64,000 nt of DNA from Cloeon dipterum (GCF_949628265.1 NC_088787.1:37250844-37314843); one strand, 5' to 3'; shown: positions 26,265 through 37,785, numbered from the stretch's first letter. Notes: generated from the sequence alone by a model not told the origin. Program-made: numbers and translations.

Positions 26265-26753
26265 TTAGTCGAGAAGTTTTGAACATTTTTCCTCCAAGCT
26301 TGCTCTAGAACCATGATGATTGTAACAGCATTCTTTAATTTTCCATATATTATGCTGCAAATAATTGTAATATTTGTATATTTCATCAAAATTTTCCACT
26401 ATCGATTTAAATTCATTCAAAGTTAACGTGATTGGATTAGAATGACTCAAATCATTTTCACGTCGGTAAATATAGTAACAGTCATGTTTTGTATTATAGG
26501 AAAGGTCTACAAAATCACCGATCCGATAATTTCTTTTTTCACCCATGAAATGCAATAATCTATCAGAATTATCAACATATTCTTTGAGATATTTCAAGTC
26601 AATAATACACTTATCTAAACGCTCATGCAATATTAAACAACATACATAAATATGAAGAATTGTTCCATGTCGATCTTCACCAACAATTTCATTAATTCCA
26701 ACCTGAACAACACCGAATGTTTTAGTGAGAAGCATGCTTCCTTTACTATGCAA
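26265..26753 (-). CDS. Hypothetical Polinton protein with PC4-like modules
   Basis: 162 codons; a start at the internal Met (26735) is also possible. Not recognised by name. The protein appears to hold two short modules of beta-strand-rich sequence ending in an amphipathic helix; the second contains NPITLTLNEFKSIVENFDEI, whose pattern of hydrophobic strand, L-T, then helix resembles the C-terminal half of the PC4/p15 single-stranded-DNA-binding fold. The same pattern recurs in the genes at 34527-35445 and 46036-46869. It is the leftmost gene, just inside the TIR, reading outward. Family assignment is inference. Confidence 0.6.
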   Translation of the reverse strand: MHSKGSMLLTKTFGVVQVGINEIVGEDRHGTILHIYVCCLILHERLDKCIIDLKYLKEYVDNSDRLLHFMGEKRNYRIGDFVDLSYNTKHDCYYIYRRENDLSHSNPITLTLNEFKSIVENFDEIYKYYNYLQHNIWKIKECCYNHHGSRASLEEKCSKLLD

Positions 26754-27908
26754 GCGATGTGAGCGAATGACACTGTCTGCTCTCCGAGCTACTTATACCC
26801 AAATTTTTACAAGGTTATTATTAATTGTTACAAGGTTTGTCTTAATCATCGTTGATATTCAAGGTATCAAAAAATGTGTGTCATTCAAGTTACTCAATAG
26901 AAACCTCTCACGATTCATGAATAAAAATAGGTATATATTTACGTTATATAGGTATTTGATTAAAACACTCATATTTGATTTGTATAAACGATCATTATAT
27001 TAATGCAAAACCCACTATAACACTATGAAATCTATCAGCTCTTTTTAAATTTCACAATCAACTTTGAGATTTAATGTTTTTTTAAACAACCATCAATTAA
27101 AATAAATGTTTTTTTTTTGCGAATAAAAACACAAGATTTATAAATCTATCTTTGACTTTATTAGAAAAATATATTCTTACCATTTTATATACTTCGATAT
27201 TATAAGTATTTCATATTCCATTTTTAATATATTCCTACAATTGAAAATATGCATTTCATATTTGAGATCCAGCAATTATTATCATTAATTTTGCTTAATA
27301 GTCAATTGAACACAGCTACAACATCTCTGATTCCAAGATTGAACATTTGTTACGCCTAGATTAACGTACATGTGAGTTCGATTCGCATGGTTAAACTAGT
27401 TTTTTAATTAGCATTATTTCCTGAAAGATAATTATTAATGAAAATTGCGATAAAAAGCACAAATTTGCATGTTTCTTATATCTAGCACTAATAAGTTGTT
27501 GCTTTCACATGCTCCTTAAAATGTACAGATACAAATTTGCATTTTTTTTTCACCAACTTTCTACTAAATTAAACACGTCCTGTTAATTTTTTTCGTCTTT
27601 AATTTCAACCCATTGGTAATTGAACATATGCTAAATTACTTGTGACTAATTAGGGAAAAAACTAGCTGCATAGAACATAAATCTCTCAAAATGCAAAAAC
27701 ACAATTGGCAAGACATATTCTTCAAGAGCTTATGAGGATATCAGTCAAACTAAAAAATCCCCCCCCCCCCTCCATACAGGGAAACGAAAAAAAAGCAAAA
27801 ATGTTTTTTGACCAGACAGACATTTCTACATCAACATGTGTCGACTAAACATTCTGAACCTCTGGACGCAAAGAAATGGACTCCCCAAATTTTTCCAGGT
27901 ATGTGTTC
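26754..27908. other. AT-rich intergenic segment, no gene seen
   Basis: No convincing ORF or exon. A C10 run sits near 27760. This stretch lies between the 5' end of the leftmost small gene and the 3' end of the spliced glycoprotein gene, so it may hold the promoter of the former and the polyadenylation site of the latter. Confidence 0.5.
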
Positions 27909-30900
27909 TTAACACCTTTTTCTGGCCAGACGCTGACTTCTGCGTCTTTTTTTGCTTGGTGGAGCTATGTGAATTCAATAATTTAAAATACTATGCAAAA
28001 ATTAAACCCAACGAGACTTACCACTCTCATCCTCGGAATCGGACAAGGGAACGTCTGCAGCCTCCCTTTGCACAACAACTTCAATTTGCTCAACCTTCTC
28101 TTCTGACCCCTGTCCATTTTGATCCGTCAACTCTCGTCCTTCACCACCAATCTCGTCCGCCTCAAATCTTTCACCTCTTTCATCCCAGTCACCCACAAAG
28201 CGCTTGGCCAGAGTTTGTTTACGCAATTGTTGGTAAACGCCAAAACCAAAGGCAAGCAAGAACGCGACAGTCAGCAACAGGCAGACACCTATTAAAAATA
28301 ATTAAATTTCCATATTTTTTGATTATCTCTTTAACAAACCAATCAAAATTCCACGCAAGTGTTTGAACTGTTGGTCAATCATTTTGACTGGTGGTGGAGT
28401 GCTCGTCATGTCATTTGAGGACGTCAAAGTCGTACCCCTCAGCGGGCTGTCTGTCGGAGATTGTCCCTGCAACGGCTCTGCAGGTGGTGTGTTAGAAATT
28501 TTATCGTCATTTTTTTCTTTGACATGCACGTTTACAAAATGATCATTTTTTACAAAACTTGTGTTTGCGCGCTCGTCATTTCCGACAAAAAGTTCTGATT
28601 CTGTCATCGGAGACAGTTCCTGCAATGACTCTGTAAGCGGTGGTTTTTCATAATTTTTTGATTCGAAATGCACGTATACAAAATGATCATTTTTTACAAA
28701 ACTAGCGTTTGCGCGCTCGTCATTTCCAACAAAAAGTTCTGATTCTGGTGTCGGAGACAGTTCCCGCAATGGCTCTGTATGCTGTGGTTTTTCATCATTT
28801 TTCGCTTTCACATGCACGTTTATAAAATGTTCTTTTTTTACAAAACTTGTGTTTGCGCGCTCGTCATTTCCGACAAAAAGTTCTGATTCTGTCATCGGAG
28901 ACAGTTCCTGCAATGACTCTGTAAGCGGTGGTTTTTCATAATTTTTTGATTCGAAATGCACGTTTACAAAATGATCATTTTTTTTTACAAAACTAGCGTT
29001 TGCACGATCATCATTTCCGACAAAAAGTTTCGATTCTGTCGTCGGAGACAGTTCCTGCAATGACTCTGAATGCGGTGGTTTTTCATCATTTTTTGATTCG
29101 AAATGTGTGTTTACAAAACTTGCGTTTGCGCGATCATCATTTCCGACAACAAAAATTTCTGATAAGACCGGAGGCCATTGTTCCATCTCAATAATGACGT
29201 CAAATCTTTCAATGTTTTCCAGATCATCGTTTTGTACATGTTTCGTTAGAGTAGAGTTGGTAATGTCAATTTTAGCCAACACCGGTGGCTTTTTAACCAT
29301 CTCAACGTGCATGTCAAACCTTTCAATATTCTGATCGGTTTTCGCATTGACGCTACAGTTTTTGCAAGATATTTCTTTCGTCAGACTACTTTCAACCAGA
29401 TCGCAAGCTACACAATCAGATGATGTGTTAGTTGACACGCAACAACTCGCTACACTAGAGTTTTCTTCGCTGCAATTTTCACAATTTGCTATAATAGCAT
29501 GTCCTTTTACCACTTCTGTCACATTTGGAATTTTGCTTGACGAGTGTGTTGAAAGTGGGGGCGGAACGGTAGCTTTCATAGAAGTGACAGGTTCGGTACT
29601 TCTCTCTAAGGGGCGCGATGTTGTTTCCATAGACAGTGTAGAGAATGTAGTCGTTTCCAACGCGAGTGTTTCTTCCCAAACGGTTGACGAAGAATCGGTT
29701 ATTGTCTCGGTAGACATTTCCAGAATGAGCAAATCGGTTGTATTTGGTTCTCCTTTAGCCGCGTTTGTCACATTTGGAATTTTGGTTGACGAGTGTGTTG
29801 AAAGTGGGGGCGGAACGATAGCTTTCATAGAAGTGATAGGTTCGGTGCTTCTCTCTAAGGGGTGCGGTGTTGTTTCCGTAAACAACGTAGTGAATGTAGT
29901 CGTTTCCAACGCGAGTGTTTCTTCCCAAACGATTGACGAAGAATCGGTTATTGTCTCGGTAGACATTTCCAGAATGGGGAAATCGGTTGTATTGTGTTTT
30001 TCCATAGAATCTATTTCCGCGAGGTCAGTGGTGGTGGTCGAATTTTCAACCTTTGTAGGGGTCGTTTCCGAGAGGATAGTGGCGATAGTTGAGTTTTCCA
30101 TAATCATTTCTGTGAAGTTTGAGTTATTTTCCAAAGACGGTATGGAAGCAAACATATCGTTTTCATGCGATGACTCACGGATATTGTACAGCGGCAAGCA
30201 GTCGCGACACACACACAATAGCACGTTGCACGCATAGCAGGGACAATCTAAAAATAAATTATCAGTTTTCAAAATAAATGTTAGTTGAAAAAATAAATAC
30301 CGGTCGTGATGTTTCTTGTTTGGGTGCTTGAATTGCGACAGCCTACAGCTTGCTGACCGCCAGATTCCAAATCTATATTAACATTTTTTAGACACCATCT
30401 AAAATTTATTCAAAATCTTTACCATTTTCTGTCTTGAAAATGTTGGTGTACACAACCACTCTGCTGTCAAAGCTGTGGATGCGTTCTTTGACCATCAGTC
30501 GACTCTTTCCCTTCCACACGTGAAACTTGTTCAAACGAACATCATTCTACATTCATTTTTTTTAATTAGTATTTTTTCAATTAAAAATAAAAAAAACAAT
30601 AGCATTACTTCAAACCATATCAAGCCGGTAGGACTCTCAACTCCCACAGCCGCGATTGTATCGGTTGCCTCGAAAAATGCAACACCATCAGCGTCAGCAT
30701 TCAAAGCAGTATTTGGCATGAACGGATACCACACAAAGAGAGGGGCTGTGGAAGATGATTAAACATTAGCAACGTTCAATATTAAAAATTTCATCGTTCA
30801 TAAATATTTTGATTCCCTCTTTTTTATTTGCATTAAAAAATTTCATTAATTATTTATAAGCATTTTTGATATTTTCTAAAATTTGATTATTAATTAATAA

Positions 30901-32796
30901 GCAAATACATGTTCATAAATTTAGCATTCCAAATATTTATATCCAAATATTAATATAAATCAATTAAAATTTTGGATATTTGAAAATTACATTTTTATTT
31001 TTAAATATTATTTTAAGATAATTAAACAAACAATTTTAAAAGTGATAAAAAAAGTGTAAACTTATCAATTGCATTTTTAAAATATCAAATTTATTGAACG
31101 AATACTTTTCATCAAATTTAATACAATGAAAAAATATTTCAGTCGCTTCATTATAATTAATCTCCATTGGATAAATAATTTAGATCATTAAATATAGTTA
31201 AAAATATTTTAAAAACTTATTTGCTAAATTTTTGATCCATATAAAATATTTTAATTGGAGTTTTCAAACATTTTTTTAATTAAAATATTTTTTAGATAAT
31301 TAAATTGAACCATCAATTTTTAAAATTGACGAAAATATTAACCACGTAAATTTTATCAAGTCTTATCAATTAAATTTTGAAAAATATCAAATTTATTGAA
31401 CAAATAATTTTTCATCATATTTAATAGAATGAAAAAAATATTTCAGTCGCTTTATAATAATCTCCATTGGTTAAAATTTTTAGATAATTTAATATAGCTC
31501 AAATTAATTTTGCAAAATATTTGACAATGTAAAATATTTTAATTGGATTTGTGAAACATTTTTTAATTATTTTAGATCATTAAATTAAACCATAAAAATT
31601 TTAAAATTGACCAAAATATTAACCGTGTAAATTTAATCATTTATCTCCTTAAATTTTAAAATAATAAATTTACTGATCAAATAATATTTTTCATAATATT
31701 TGAATTTTAATAAAATAAAAAATTTTCAGCCACTTCATTAAAATTAATCTTCATTGGTTAAATTTTTAGATCATTAATTGTTACCTCAAACAATTTCTAA
31801 ACTTATTTGATAAATTTTTGACCATGTAAAATATTTTAAAAATTTTCAATGTTTGAAGTAACATTTTTATTTTAAATTGTTGAACCAAATTTGAAGAGTG
31901 CAATTAATTTGAAAAATATTTTCATACATCTGGATATATTTAATGAGCATAAAATAATATTTTAGAAAATTGAGTAAACTCAAAAATTTGCAAATTATTT
32001 TAGTCATGTAAAATATTTTTCTTCCATGTATTCAATAAATTATCAAGTTTCAAATCAATGAGATAAATTATTAAATTTTTAATCAATTGATTTGTAAATG
32101 TATCACTACATGTAGTATCTTAAATATTTTTACCATCAGAAACTCTCATTCCGCTGAATCTGACACGATCATCATCTTGGCGGATGCGCATCTTGGACGT
32201 TTCACCTCCCAAAACACTCCAATAGCCGGAACTTTTCATCAGCCAAATCGTGGTCTATGGGAATTTACATTAATAATACAATTGAAAAAAACCAAAAAAA
32301 CTTACATCCTGTCCAAAGTGCATTGTCTGTCTACCAACTTTCAACCACGACTCTTGTGTAGCTGCTTTCATCATCAACATTTCAGACGTCCATCCCAGCT
32401 CAACATCGTCCTTGTAGAGACCCATTTCTAAACAACCAAAAAACACAACATGAAAATGAACTTTCTTATGACTGAAAACTTACCGTTTGACAGGCGCGAA
32501 TTTGAGTAGGCTTTCAGATCGACATCCGTGTGTAAGATGCTGCTCAAACGCCAGTTTGTCAATGCGATCTAAGCAAGAAAAATTATCAATTTTTTAAAAA
32601 AAATTAAATGTAGTAAACAAACCTGTCCAATTGCGGTGCTCCTAGCAGCAACGGATGATGGCACAAAGTCCAGTTTTTCATCCCCATTGGCAACACAACG
32701 TGTCATCCCTTGAGTTTTGTAAAACTCAAGCGATGACACCATCCCAAAACCAGTCAAAACGCACAAAAAGATCATCATCATCTTCAAAATCGCCAT
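27909..32796 (-). CDS. Ten-exon gene for a mucin-like type I membrane glycoprotein
   Basis: Exons, in transcript order: 32623-32796, 32484-32568, 32306-32427, 32134-32254, 30609-30745, 30423-30546, 30301-30372, 28340-30247, 28022-28288, 27909-27964. Every intron is GT-AG and all phases close, giving about 1021 codons. Exon 1 encodes a signal peptide (MAILKMMMIFLCVLTGFGMV). Exons 2-7 encode a compact ectodomain of about 250 residues that I do not recognise. Exon 8 opens with a Cys-rich stretch, then a long Ser/Thr-rich, sequon-rich stalk with two repeats of about 83 residues (29520-29960) and at least four of 48-49 residues (28590-29150). Exons 8/9 share one hydrophobic span (LLLTVAFLLAFGFGV), followed by an acidic cytoplasmic tail and a short basic end. 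An attachment or envelope-like surface protein is the natural guess, but function is inference. It lies wholly inside the Polinton. Confidence 0.85.
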
Positions 32797-34526
32797 GCCG
32801 ACACTGACGAGTAAACTCAGATAGAAAGTGCGGTGTTGGAAAAGGAGTGTAGACACATGCTATAGCGAGCAATGCTTTAGATGCAGCGAACCTTGTCTCC
32901 TTACCGCACACACCCAAAGCGTTGTCGCGCCAGATTGGAATTAAATTATATCACCGACAGGCATGACTAGATGCGAGCGAAGCGCTACTGCGGGCAAAAA
33001 GCAAAAGCAATAGTAGTAGTGATCGATTCGCACAGCAGATGACGCTGCAATCATGTCTACCACAGAAATAAAAATACGTCTTCGAACGATGATAATTTGA
33101 AGTTATTAAATTAAACAAATTAAAATATAATTAAAATCGAAAAAATAATAGTAGGGAATATCAGAAAAAAATCAAGCAACACGAAAATTAGCTATTCAAC
33201 GTATTTTATTATTTTTTTACGTCACGAGACAATTTATCTTTTTTAATTTTTAAAACCTAGTTGATCCAATACACACACGATGGCATTGCGGAGAGCGTTA
33301 AAATCATTTTTTCTCTTAATGAACGTGATGCACGCGCTCATCGAAAAACGCTGACGCCAACTTTTTTCACGCGGGAAACGATCAGATTCGCAATAGTCGT
33401 GTTTCACAGTGTTTTTGAGGTTATTTAATCTTTGCCAACTATTAAATTATTTAACGTCTGCAGAATACTGTCGCCACAATTTGAGCTAACAGACACCATA
33501 CGGACGTATCACTGATATCATAAGAAGCGGTAAGTGGTTTATTTCTCAAAAATATTATTTGAGCGCGTGTGGAATTATCTGTGCATATGTTATTTAAAAA
33601 ATGAAATTTCTTGTCGAATAATGAAAAATTAAATAAAAAAAGCGTCCAAAACTCCAATTTTTACAAATATTATGCAAAAGGAAAATTAATTGCCATGCGA
33701 AAAATAATGAAAAAATTTGGCAAAGATTGACGACTTCATTTTTTAACTCATTTTTAATAATTTCAAAGTTATTCAGTCAGCTGTCTGAGACCAAGTGTTA
33801 TAAAGTAATTATTTTTTCACAGATAGATTAACCGTTTAGCATGTTCCAAAATTTCTCTCTTTATAAATAAATTAATATAAAAATATTAATTTAGTAAATA
33901 AGTGCACCTGTCACCTACCATAACTTCTGATCATTTTTACCAACCATATCGATGTGTGTTTACGCACCAAACTCAATTTTTTTAAATTTTCTCCTCAGTG
34001 AAATATTAATATATTTTCAAGCTTTCAATACAGTCAAATTAATAAAATTAAATGTGAATATTGTTTTTTTAAATTTCAACTGGAAAAATATTTTTAAATG
34101 TCGATTTTATAAAAAATAATTTTTATTTACTACATATTTTCAGTCGGTCAATTTAATACATTAATTTTAATTGTGATATATATTAGACGTAAATAATTAA
34201 ATCGCTTTGACATCTGCTTTTTTGGGATTGTAGCAAAATATCGTTCAACAATTTATGCAATTTATGTTTGAGATATGAATAGGTGCAGTCATATACCGAT
34301 GTTATAATTGAAAAAAATTAGATTGAATTCATTACCTAGATTTTTTCCAAGAATTAATTGAGGAATTTTTTTCCAGAAATGAAAATCATTTTTGGGTTAA
34401 TTTTTTTTCTTTATTTTTTTATAAACACACATGAATAAACTTAATACATAAATATACATGATTGACGACATTAATCGAATACAATCAAGAGACAGGATTA
34501 ATTTTTTTATTTTGTTAAAAGCACAT
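32797..34526. other. AT-rich segment, probable promoter side of the glycoprotein gene
   Basis: 1.7 kb without a supportable ORF. It lies upstream of the glycoprotein start and downstream of the 3' end of the PC4-like pair, so it probably holds the glycoprotein promoter. No specific element can be named. Confidence 0.45.
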
Positions 34527-34859
34527 TTAATTTTTATCGGTTATACTCAATACATAAAGATCCAAGATTGGTAACATTAATTGAATACAATCAAAGACAT
34601 GTTGAGAAATATAAAATACACCGCTACTATTTGAAATTTTAACAATGTCCCAATGTTTTTTAAATGTCTCGTCGAAGATGGTAAAGAATCCGTCATTTTC
34701 TACCCAGTGGCGAAATTGAGAGAACGGTAGTCTTACTTTTTGATGGAAATTACTAAATCCGTAGAGAAGAACATGTGGGGTTTTTGTTTCTTCATCCAAG
34801 TAAATGCTGATTTCTCGCTGCTCAGTAATGGGGAAAGTTCTCAGCGAATCCATTTTCAT
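34527..34859 (-). CDS. Hypothetical Polinton protein, PC4-like modules (downstream ORF)
   Basis: 110 codons overlapping the end of the 207-codon ORF upstream by 38 bp in another frame. It contains two strand-and-helix modules (QKVRLPFSQFRHWVEN and FYISQHVFDCIQLMLPI) of the kind seen in its neighbour. The overlap contains a C4 run (plus strand GGGG near 34830), so the two ORFs may be one gene broken by a +1 shift rather than two genes. Function unknown; nucleic-acid binding is inference from the PC4-like pattern. Confidence 0.6.
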   Translation of the reverse strand: MKMDSLRTFPITEQREISIYLDEETKTPHVLLYGFSNFHQKVRLPFSQFRHWVENDGFFTIFDETFKKHWDIVKISNSSGVFYISQHVFDCIQLMLPILDLYVLSITDKN

Positions 34860-35445
34860 TTATGACAGTTTTTTCGCACACGACTTCGCTTTTATTTGGT
34901 TGCTTCGCCCTCCTTTTTTTTATCATTGAATCAAGGAGAAATTCGTAACAAATTAATTTTCTCGAAATTGCGTCATCAACATTAATTATATCCTGTTTGG
35001 AGGTTAAATTCAAGTAAAGAATATAGAGTTTATTAACCTCGGCCTCGATCGAAATTAAATATGAAAGGTAGGAATTAATTAAATCGTACATTTCAAACAA
35101 AGTTTGCACTGACGTAAACGCCAAGTAAATATACGATCCGCTGTTGGTTGATATACTCCTCTGTTTAACATACAATAAAGTTTTTTCATCTCTCTTACAT
35201 GTTGTTAATAACGAATAGAAACCGCAATCTTTGAAATTAAATAAGAAATTTTTATTTTCAACAAGACTTTTTTTAATCCGCTCGCATTCAATCGATAGAC
35301 ATTTCCAAATATCTGGTGTTAAATAGATCTTGTTCACACCGTCTTTTAAAATTAAAACTGGACACAAATTATCTTGCAAATCAAATCCTACAGCGATTCT
35401 TTTACTACAGCTAGAATTTAAATAAAATACTCTCTGCTGAAACAT
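34822..35445 (-). CDS. Hypothetical Polinton protein with PC4-like module
   Basis: 207 codons. Residues about 15-60 follow the layout of the transcriptional coactivator p15/PC4 C-terminal domain: two hydrophobic strands, then VNKIYLTPDIWKCLSIECER (strand, L-T-x-x-x-W-x-x-L, helix). A second weaker module follows around residues 80-140, then a Lys-rich tail. It starts 40 bp after the protease stop, in the same direction, and probably belongs to the structural-gene transcript. Alternative: a lineage-specific virion or DNA-binding protein unrelated to PC4. Confidence 0.65.
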   Translation of the reverse strand: MFQQRVFYLNSSCSKRIAVGFDLQDNLCPVLILKDGVNKIYLTPDIWKCLSIECERIKKSLVENKNFLFNFKDCGFYSLLTTCKRDEKTLLYVKQRSISTNSGSYIYLAFTSVQTLFEMYDLINSYLSYLISIEAEVNKLYILYLNLTSKQDIINVDDAISRKLICYEFLLDSMIKKRRAKQPNKSEVVCEKTVINENGFAENFPHY

Positions 35446-35484
35446 GATTGCTTATGATCGTAAAAATTGTATTACTCGAGCTTT

Positions 35485-35913
35485 TTATTTGATTTCCTCC
35501 AGCTTTCGGGTCACGGTCACCTCATTAGTCGTATGATTGCGTAATAAATCCTTGTAGAACAAGGTCACATCTTTACCTTGCTTGATGTGATGTAAAAATA
35601 ATATTGAAATCTTTCCGCATGACACACTTTTTTCGCTCTGCTGAGGATACTTGTTACTTATTATTTTTTGTGCATATTTGTTGATAAAATCAACTAATTG
35701 CTTAACCGTGGGAGGCATACCTAAACTGTCATTGTAATATGCAATAATTAATTCTCCGTGTTTTTGTAAAACTAGACCGACAAAATGACCTATACGCTTT
35801 CGTGAGATATTAATTACGTAATAAGCTGGAAAAGTCGGAATCTCTCGTTCCAGATCTTTGAGAGATAAAAATTTGCCAAATGGTATCAATTTTTGAACCT
35901 CGTCTGAATTCAT
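35485..35913 (-). CDS. PRO: Adenovirus-type cysteine protease
   Basis: 142 codons. The layout is that of the adenain/Ulp1-like maturation protease of adenoviruses and Polintons: His43 in GHFVGL, Asn61/Asp62 in YYNDSLG, Gln92 in PQQSEKSVSCG and nucleophile Cys99, with the Gln-to-Cys spacing of 7 seen in the family. It should cleave capsid and core precursors during particle maturation. Its ATG overlaps the TGA of the major capsid ORF in a 4-bp ATGA, and it sits three genes from a basic protein with repeated candidate cleavage motifs. All catalytic residues are present. Confidence 0.9.
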   Translation of the reverse strand: MNSDEVQKLIPFGKFLSLKDLEREIPTFPAYYVINISRKRIGHFVGLVLQKHGELIIAYYNDSLGMPPTVKQLVDFINKYAQKIISNKYPQQSEKSVSCGKISILFLHHIKQGKDVTLFYKDLLRNHTTNEVTVTRKLEEIK

Positions 35914-37105
35914 AGGACTCTAATTTCTTTATTACTTAGATGTAATTCTGCGTCATCGTACTGCATGAGTATAACGAGTGTTATTAATTTATTTGTAGCC
36001 TCAGCAAATTGCAAATCTATCCCAATAATACCAGACGAATTAAATTGGTTCATCGACACATCCTTGACTAAATTTTGTGCAAGAAAGAAACCGTCTCTTT
36101 TATACTCTTCTAAACTCAAACCGATGCCAACTCCTCGACTGTCTAATCCAAGCTGAGAAATGGTATAATCGTACAACTCGGTTACATCTCCGGTTGCGAA
36201 ATTAAATGGTAAATTATAATTTGGAAGTTGAATGTTGTTATAGGTAAACTTAAAATTAATTAGACCATGAGGGAGAAACCTATAACCTGATTTTTCATAA
36301 TTACCTAGATAAGCGTCACTTTCAACAAAACACATTAAAAGCTTTTGCGGAGGAACTCCGATAATAAAATTTGGATTGTTATATGTTGTAGATTCGATGG
36401 GAATATTAATTGTTCTTCCGAGCACTTTGTTGTTATTTTGTAGACTGAATTATTTAATATCTCTTGCATTTTATTTCTAACAGAACTTTCTACTTTAACA
36501 TGTCTCGCCAGTAGTTCACACGACGTTATATGCACCTGTGGGTTGTCTGTTCTGTTTGTTAGAATAAAAAACTTGTCCGGATTTTGCTCGAGAACGATAT
36601 TGAACTCGAAATTTCCAGGTAGCACTTTTTCTTGTCGAAACAAGGAGTGTTGGAGCTGACCAATATAACAAACCTCTTTACCATCGACCGCATTTTCACC
36701 TCTTTTTATGAGAGCTGAGCTACTCTTATCCCCCCTTTTTCCTGGCGGATCGTAATCGTAACCAGTGCTTAAAATTGTTCTTTTGAATTCTGAATCGTTA
36801 GAGAGCGTGAACGCGAAAAGCGATATGAAATGATTTAGATGAGTTGCGGATATTAAAACTCCGTTAATATATAAATCAAGTCTTGAAAAAAGACTGGATA
36901 AGGCTAAATTTTCGTAAGACAAGTATTCTGAGGCGGCAGGTTTGATACCTGTTCCATCCTCGGATAAGATCTTAAATTTTACTAGTAATTTCACAGAAGT
37001 TAAATCGAGCGAAAAATTGTCTTGTTTAGGAATTGAAAACAATATTTTACCTCCTCTAGTGATCGGGTTAAGAGGACGGTATTTTTGCATGACAGATTCT
37101 TCCAT
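35910..37105 (-). pseudogene. MCP: Major capsid protein (hexon-like double jelly roll), split by a frame break
   Basis: Two overlapping ORFs. The upstream one (37105 to 36335) carries the N-terminal jelly roll with LSSLFSRLDLYINGVLIS, the typical Polinton hexon word in which a short loop precedes an N-G turn. The downstream one (open from 36449, ending 35910) continues with the second domain (GVPPQKLLMCFVESDAYLG and a proline-rich P-Y-N-L-P-F-N-F stretch). The reading frame must shift by -1 between 36449 and 36423. No X-XXY-YYZ heptamer lies in that interval, so a one-base loss (or assembly error) is likelier than programmed frameshifting. Total coding length, about 400 codons, fits the family. 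It forms the icosahedral shell with the penton protein. Confidence 0.85.
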
Positions 37106-37120
37106 TTTGCTTGGAATTTT

Positions 37121-37408
37121 TTAAAACAACTGCTCATTTTTTGCTTTTGTGCGTCTTTTATAATGCAATTTTGCAGACCCTTTCTTCATTTTTAAGCCTG
37201 CTCCAATCACGTGTCTCCTCTTTTTTTTTCGTTTCAAACCTGCACCAATCGACGTCTTTTGTTTTTTCTTTGTCTTTCGTTTCAAACCGGCACCTCGAAC
37301 CGCTTTCTTTTTCTTTTTCAACTCCTTTGAAATTTTCTTAATGATTTTAACCGTCGGTTCGACAAGCGCAGAAGTAATTGAAATGCATTTATTTGCGTCA
37401 GGAATCAT
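37121..37408 (-). CDS. Small, very basic core-like protein with repeated GAG motifs
   Basis: 95 codons, about one third Lys/Arg. A short N-terminus is followed by three copies of a GAGLKRK/GAGLKMK word (contexts VRGAG, SIGAG, VIGAG) separated by Lys/Arg blocks. Adenovirus protease recognises hydrophobic-x-G-x before G, so each copy resembles a cleavage site, at least at P2 and P1'. A cleavable basic protein beside the capsid genes recalls adenovirus core proteins pVII and pX (mu), which condense DNA; homology is not shown. The ATG overlaps the penton TGA by 4 bp (ATGA at 37405-37408). Confidence 0.75.
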   Translation of the reverse strand: MIPDANKCISITSALVEPTVKIIKKISKELKKKKKAVRGAGLKRKTKKKQKTSIGAGLKRKKKRRHVIGAGLKMKKGSAKLHYKRRTKAKNEQLF

Positions 37409-37785
37409 TTCAACTTGAAAATGAGATGGGAAACCCTATCAACACTTTCTTTTTCTTCTTTGATGTATTCTGCTTGAATTATAAACGTGAGCTCCTGTAT
37501 CGTATTTGATTCAAATTCTACAAATTGCGGGTTTTTTATTTTAATCGTTCCGTTGTTGTTTACGGTACCGGCGTAAACGAGTGGAAGATGACGATCATAC
37601 ACGAATGAGCTTTTCACTCCTACAACCTGTATATATAGTAAACTCTCTGGTTTAAGATTTTTCAAATTTGCATCTACCAATGCGATTTTTCCTACGTTAA
37701 TTTCTCTTGGTAGTAGTAAAGTAAATTTCTTGTACGTATTGGGGTATATGTTTGTGAAGGAATCTGACTTTGCGAGCAATATCAT
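37405..37785 (-). CDS. Penton-type minor capsid protein
   Basis: 126 codons. The N-terminus (NIYPNTYKKFTLLLPREINV) and the strand-rich body with IQELTFIIQAEY match the short single-jelly-roll minor capsid protein of Polintons, which forms the fivefold vertices. The size is slightly below many relatives. The ATG overlaps the integrase TGA (37782-37785) and the TGA overlaps the ATG of the basic protein, so three genes are chained by 4-bp overlaps. Confidence 0.75.
   Translation of the reverse strand: MILLAKSDSFTNIYPNTYKKFTLLLPREINVGKIALVDANLKNLKPESLLYIQVVGVKSSFVYDRHLPLVYAGTVNNNGTIKIKNPQFVEFESNTIQELTFIIQAEYIKEEKESVDRVSHLIFKLK

Noticed and set aside
27836-28366. 176-codon plus-strand ORF
   Set aside because: It is antisense to exons 9 and 10 of the glycoprotein gene and lacks a recognisable domain.
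29347-30237. 296-codon plus-strand ORF
   Set aside because: It is antisense to exon 8 of the glycoprotein gene, whose splice phases and domain order support the minus strand.
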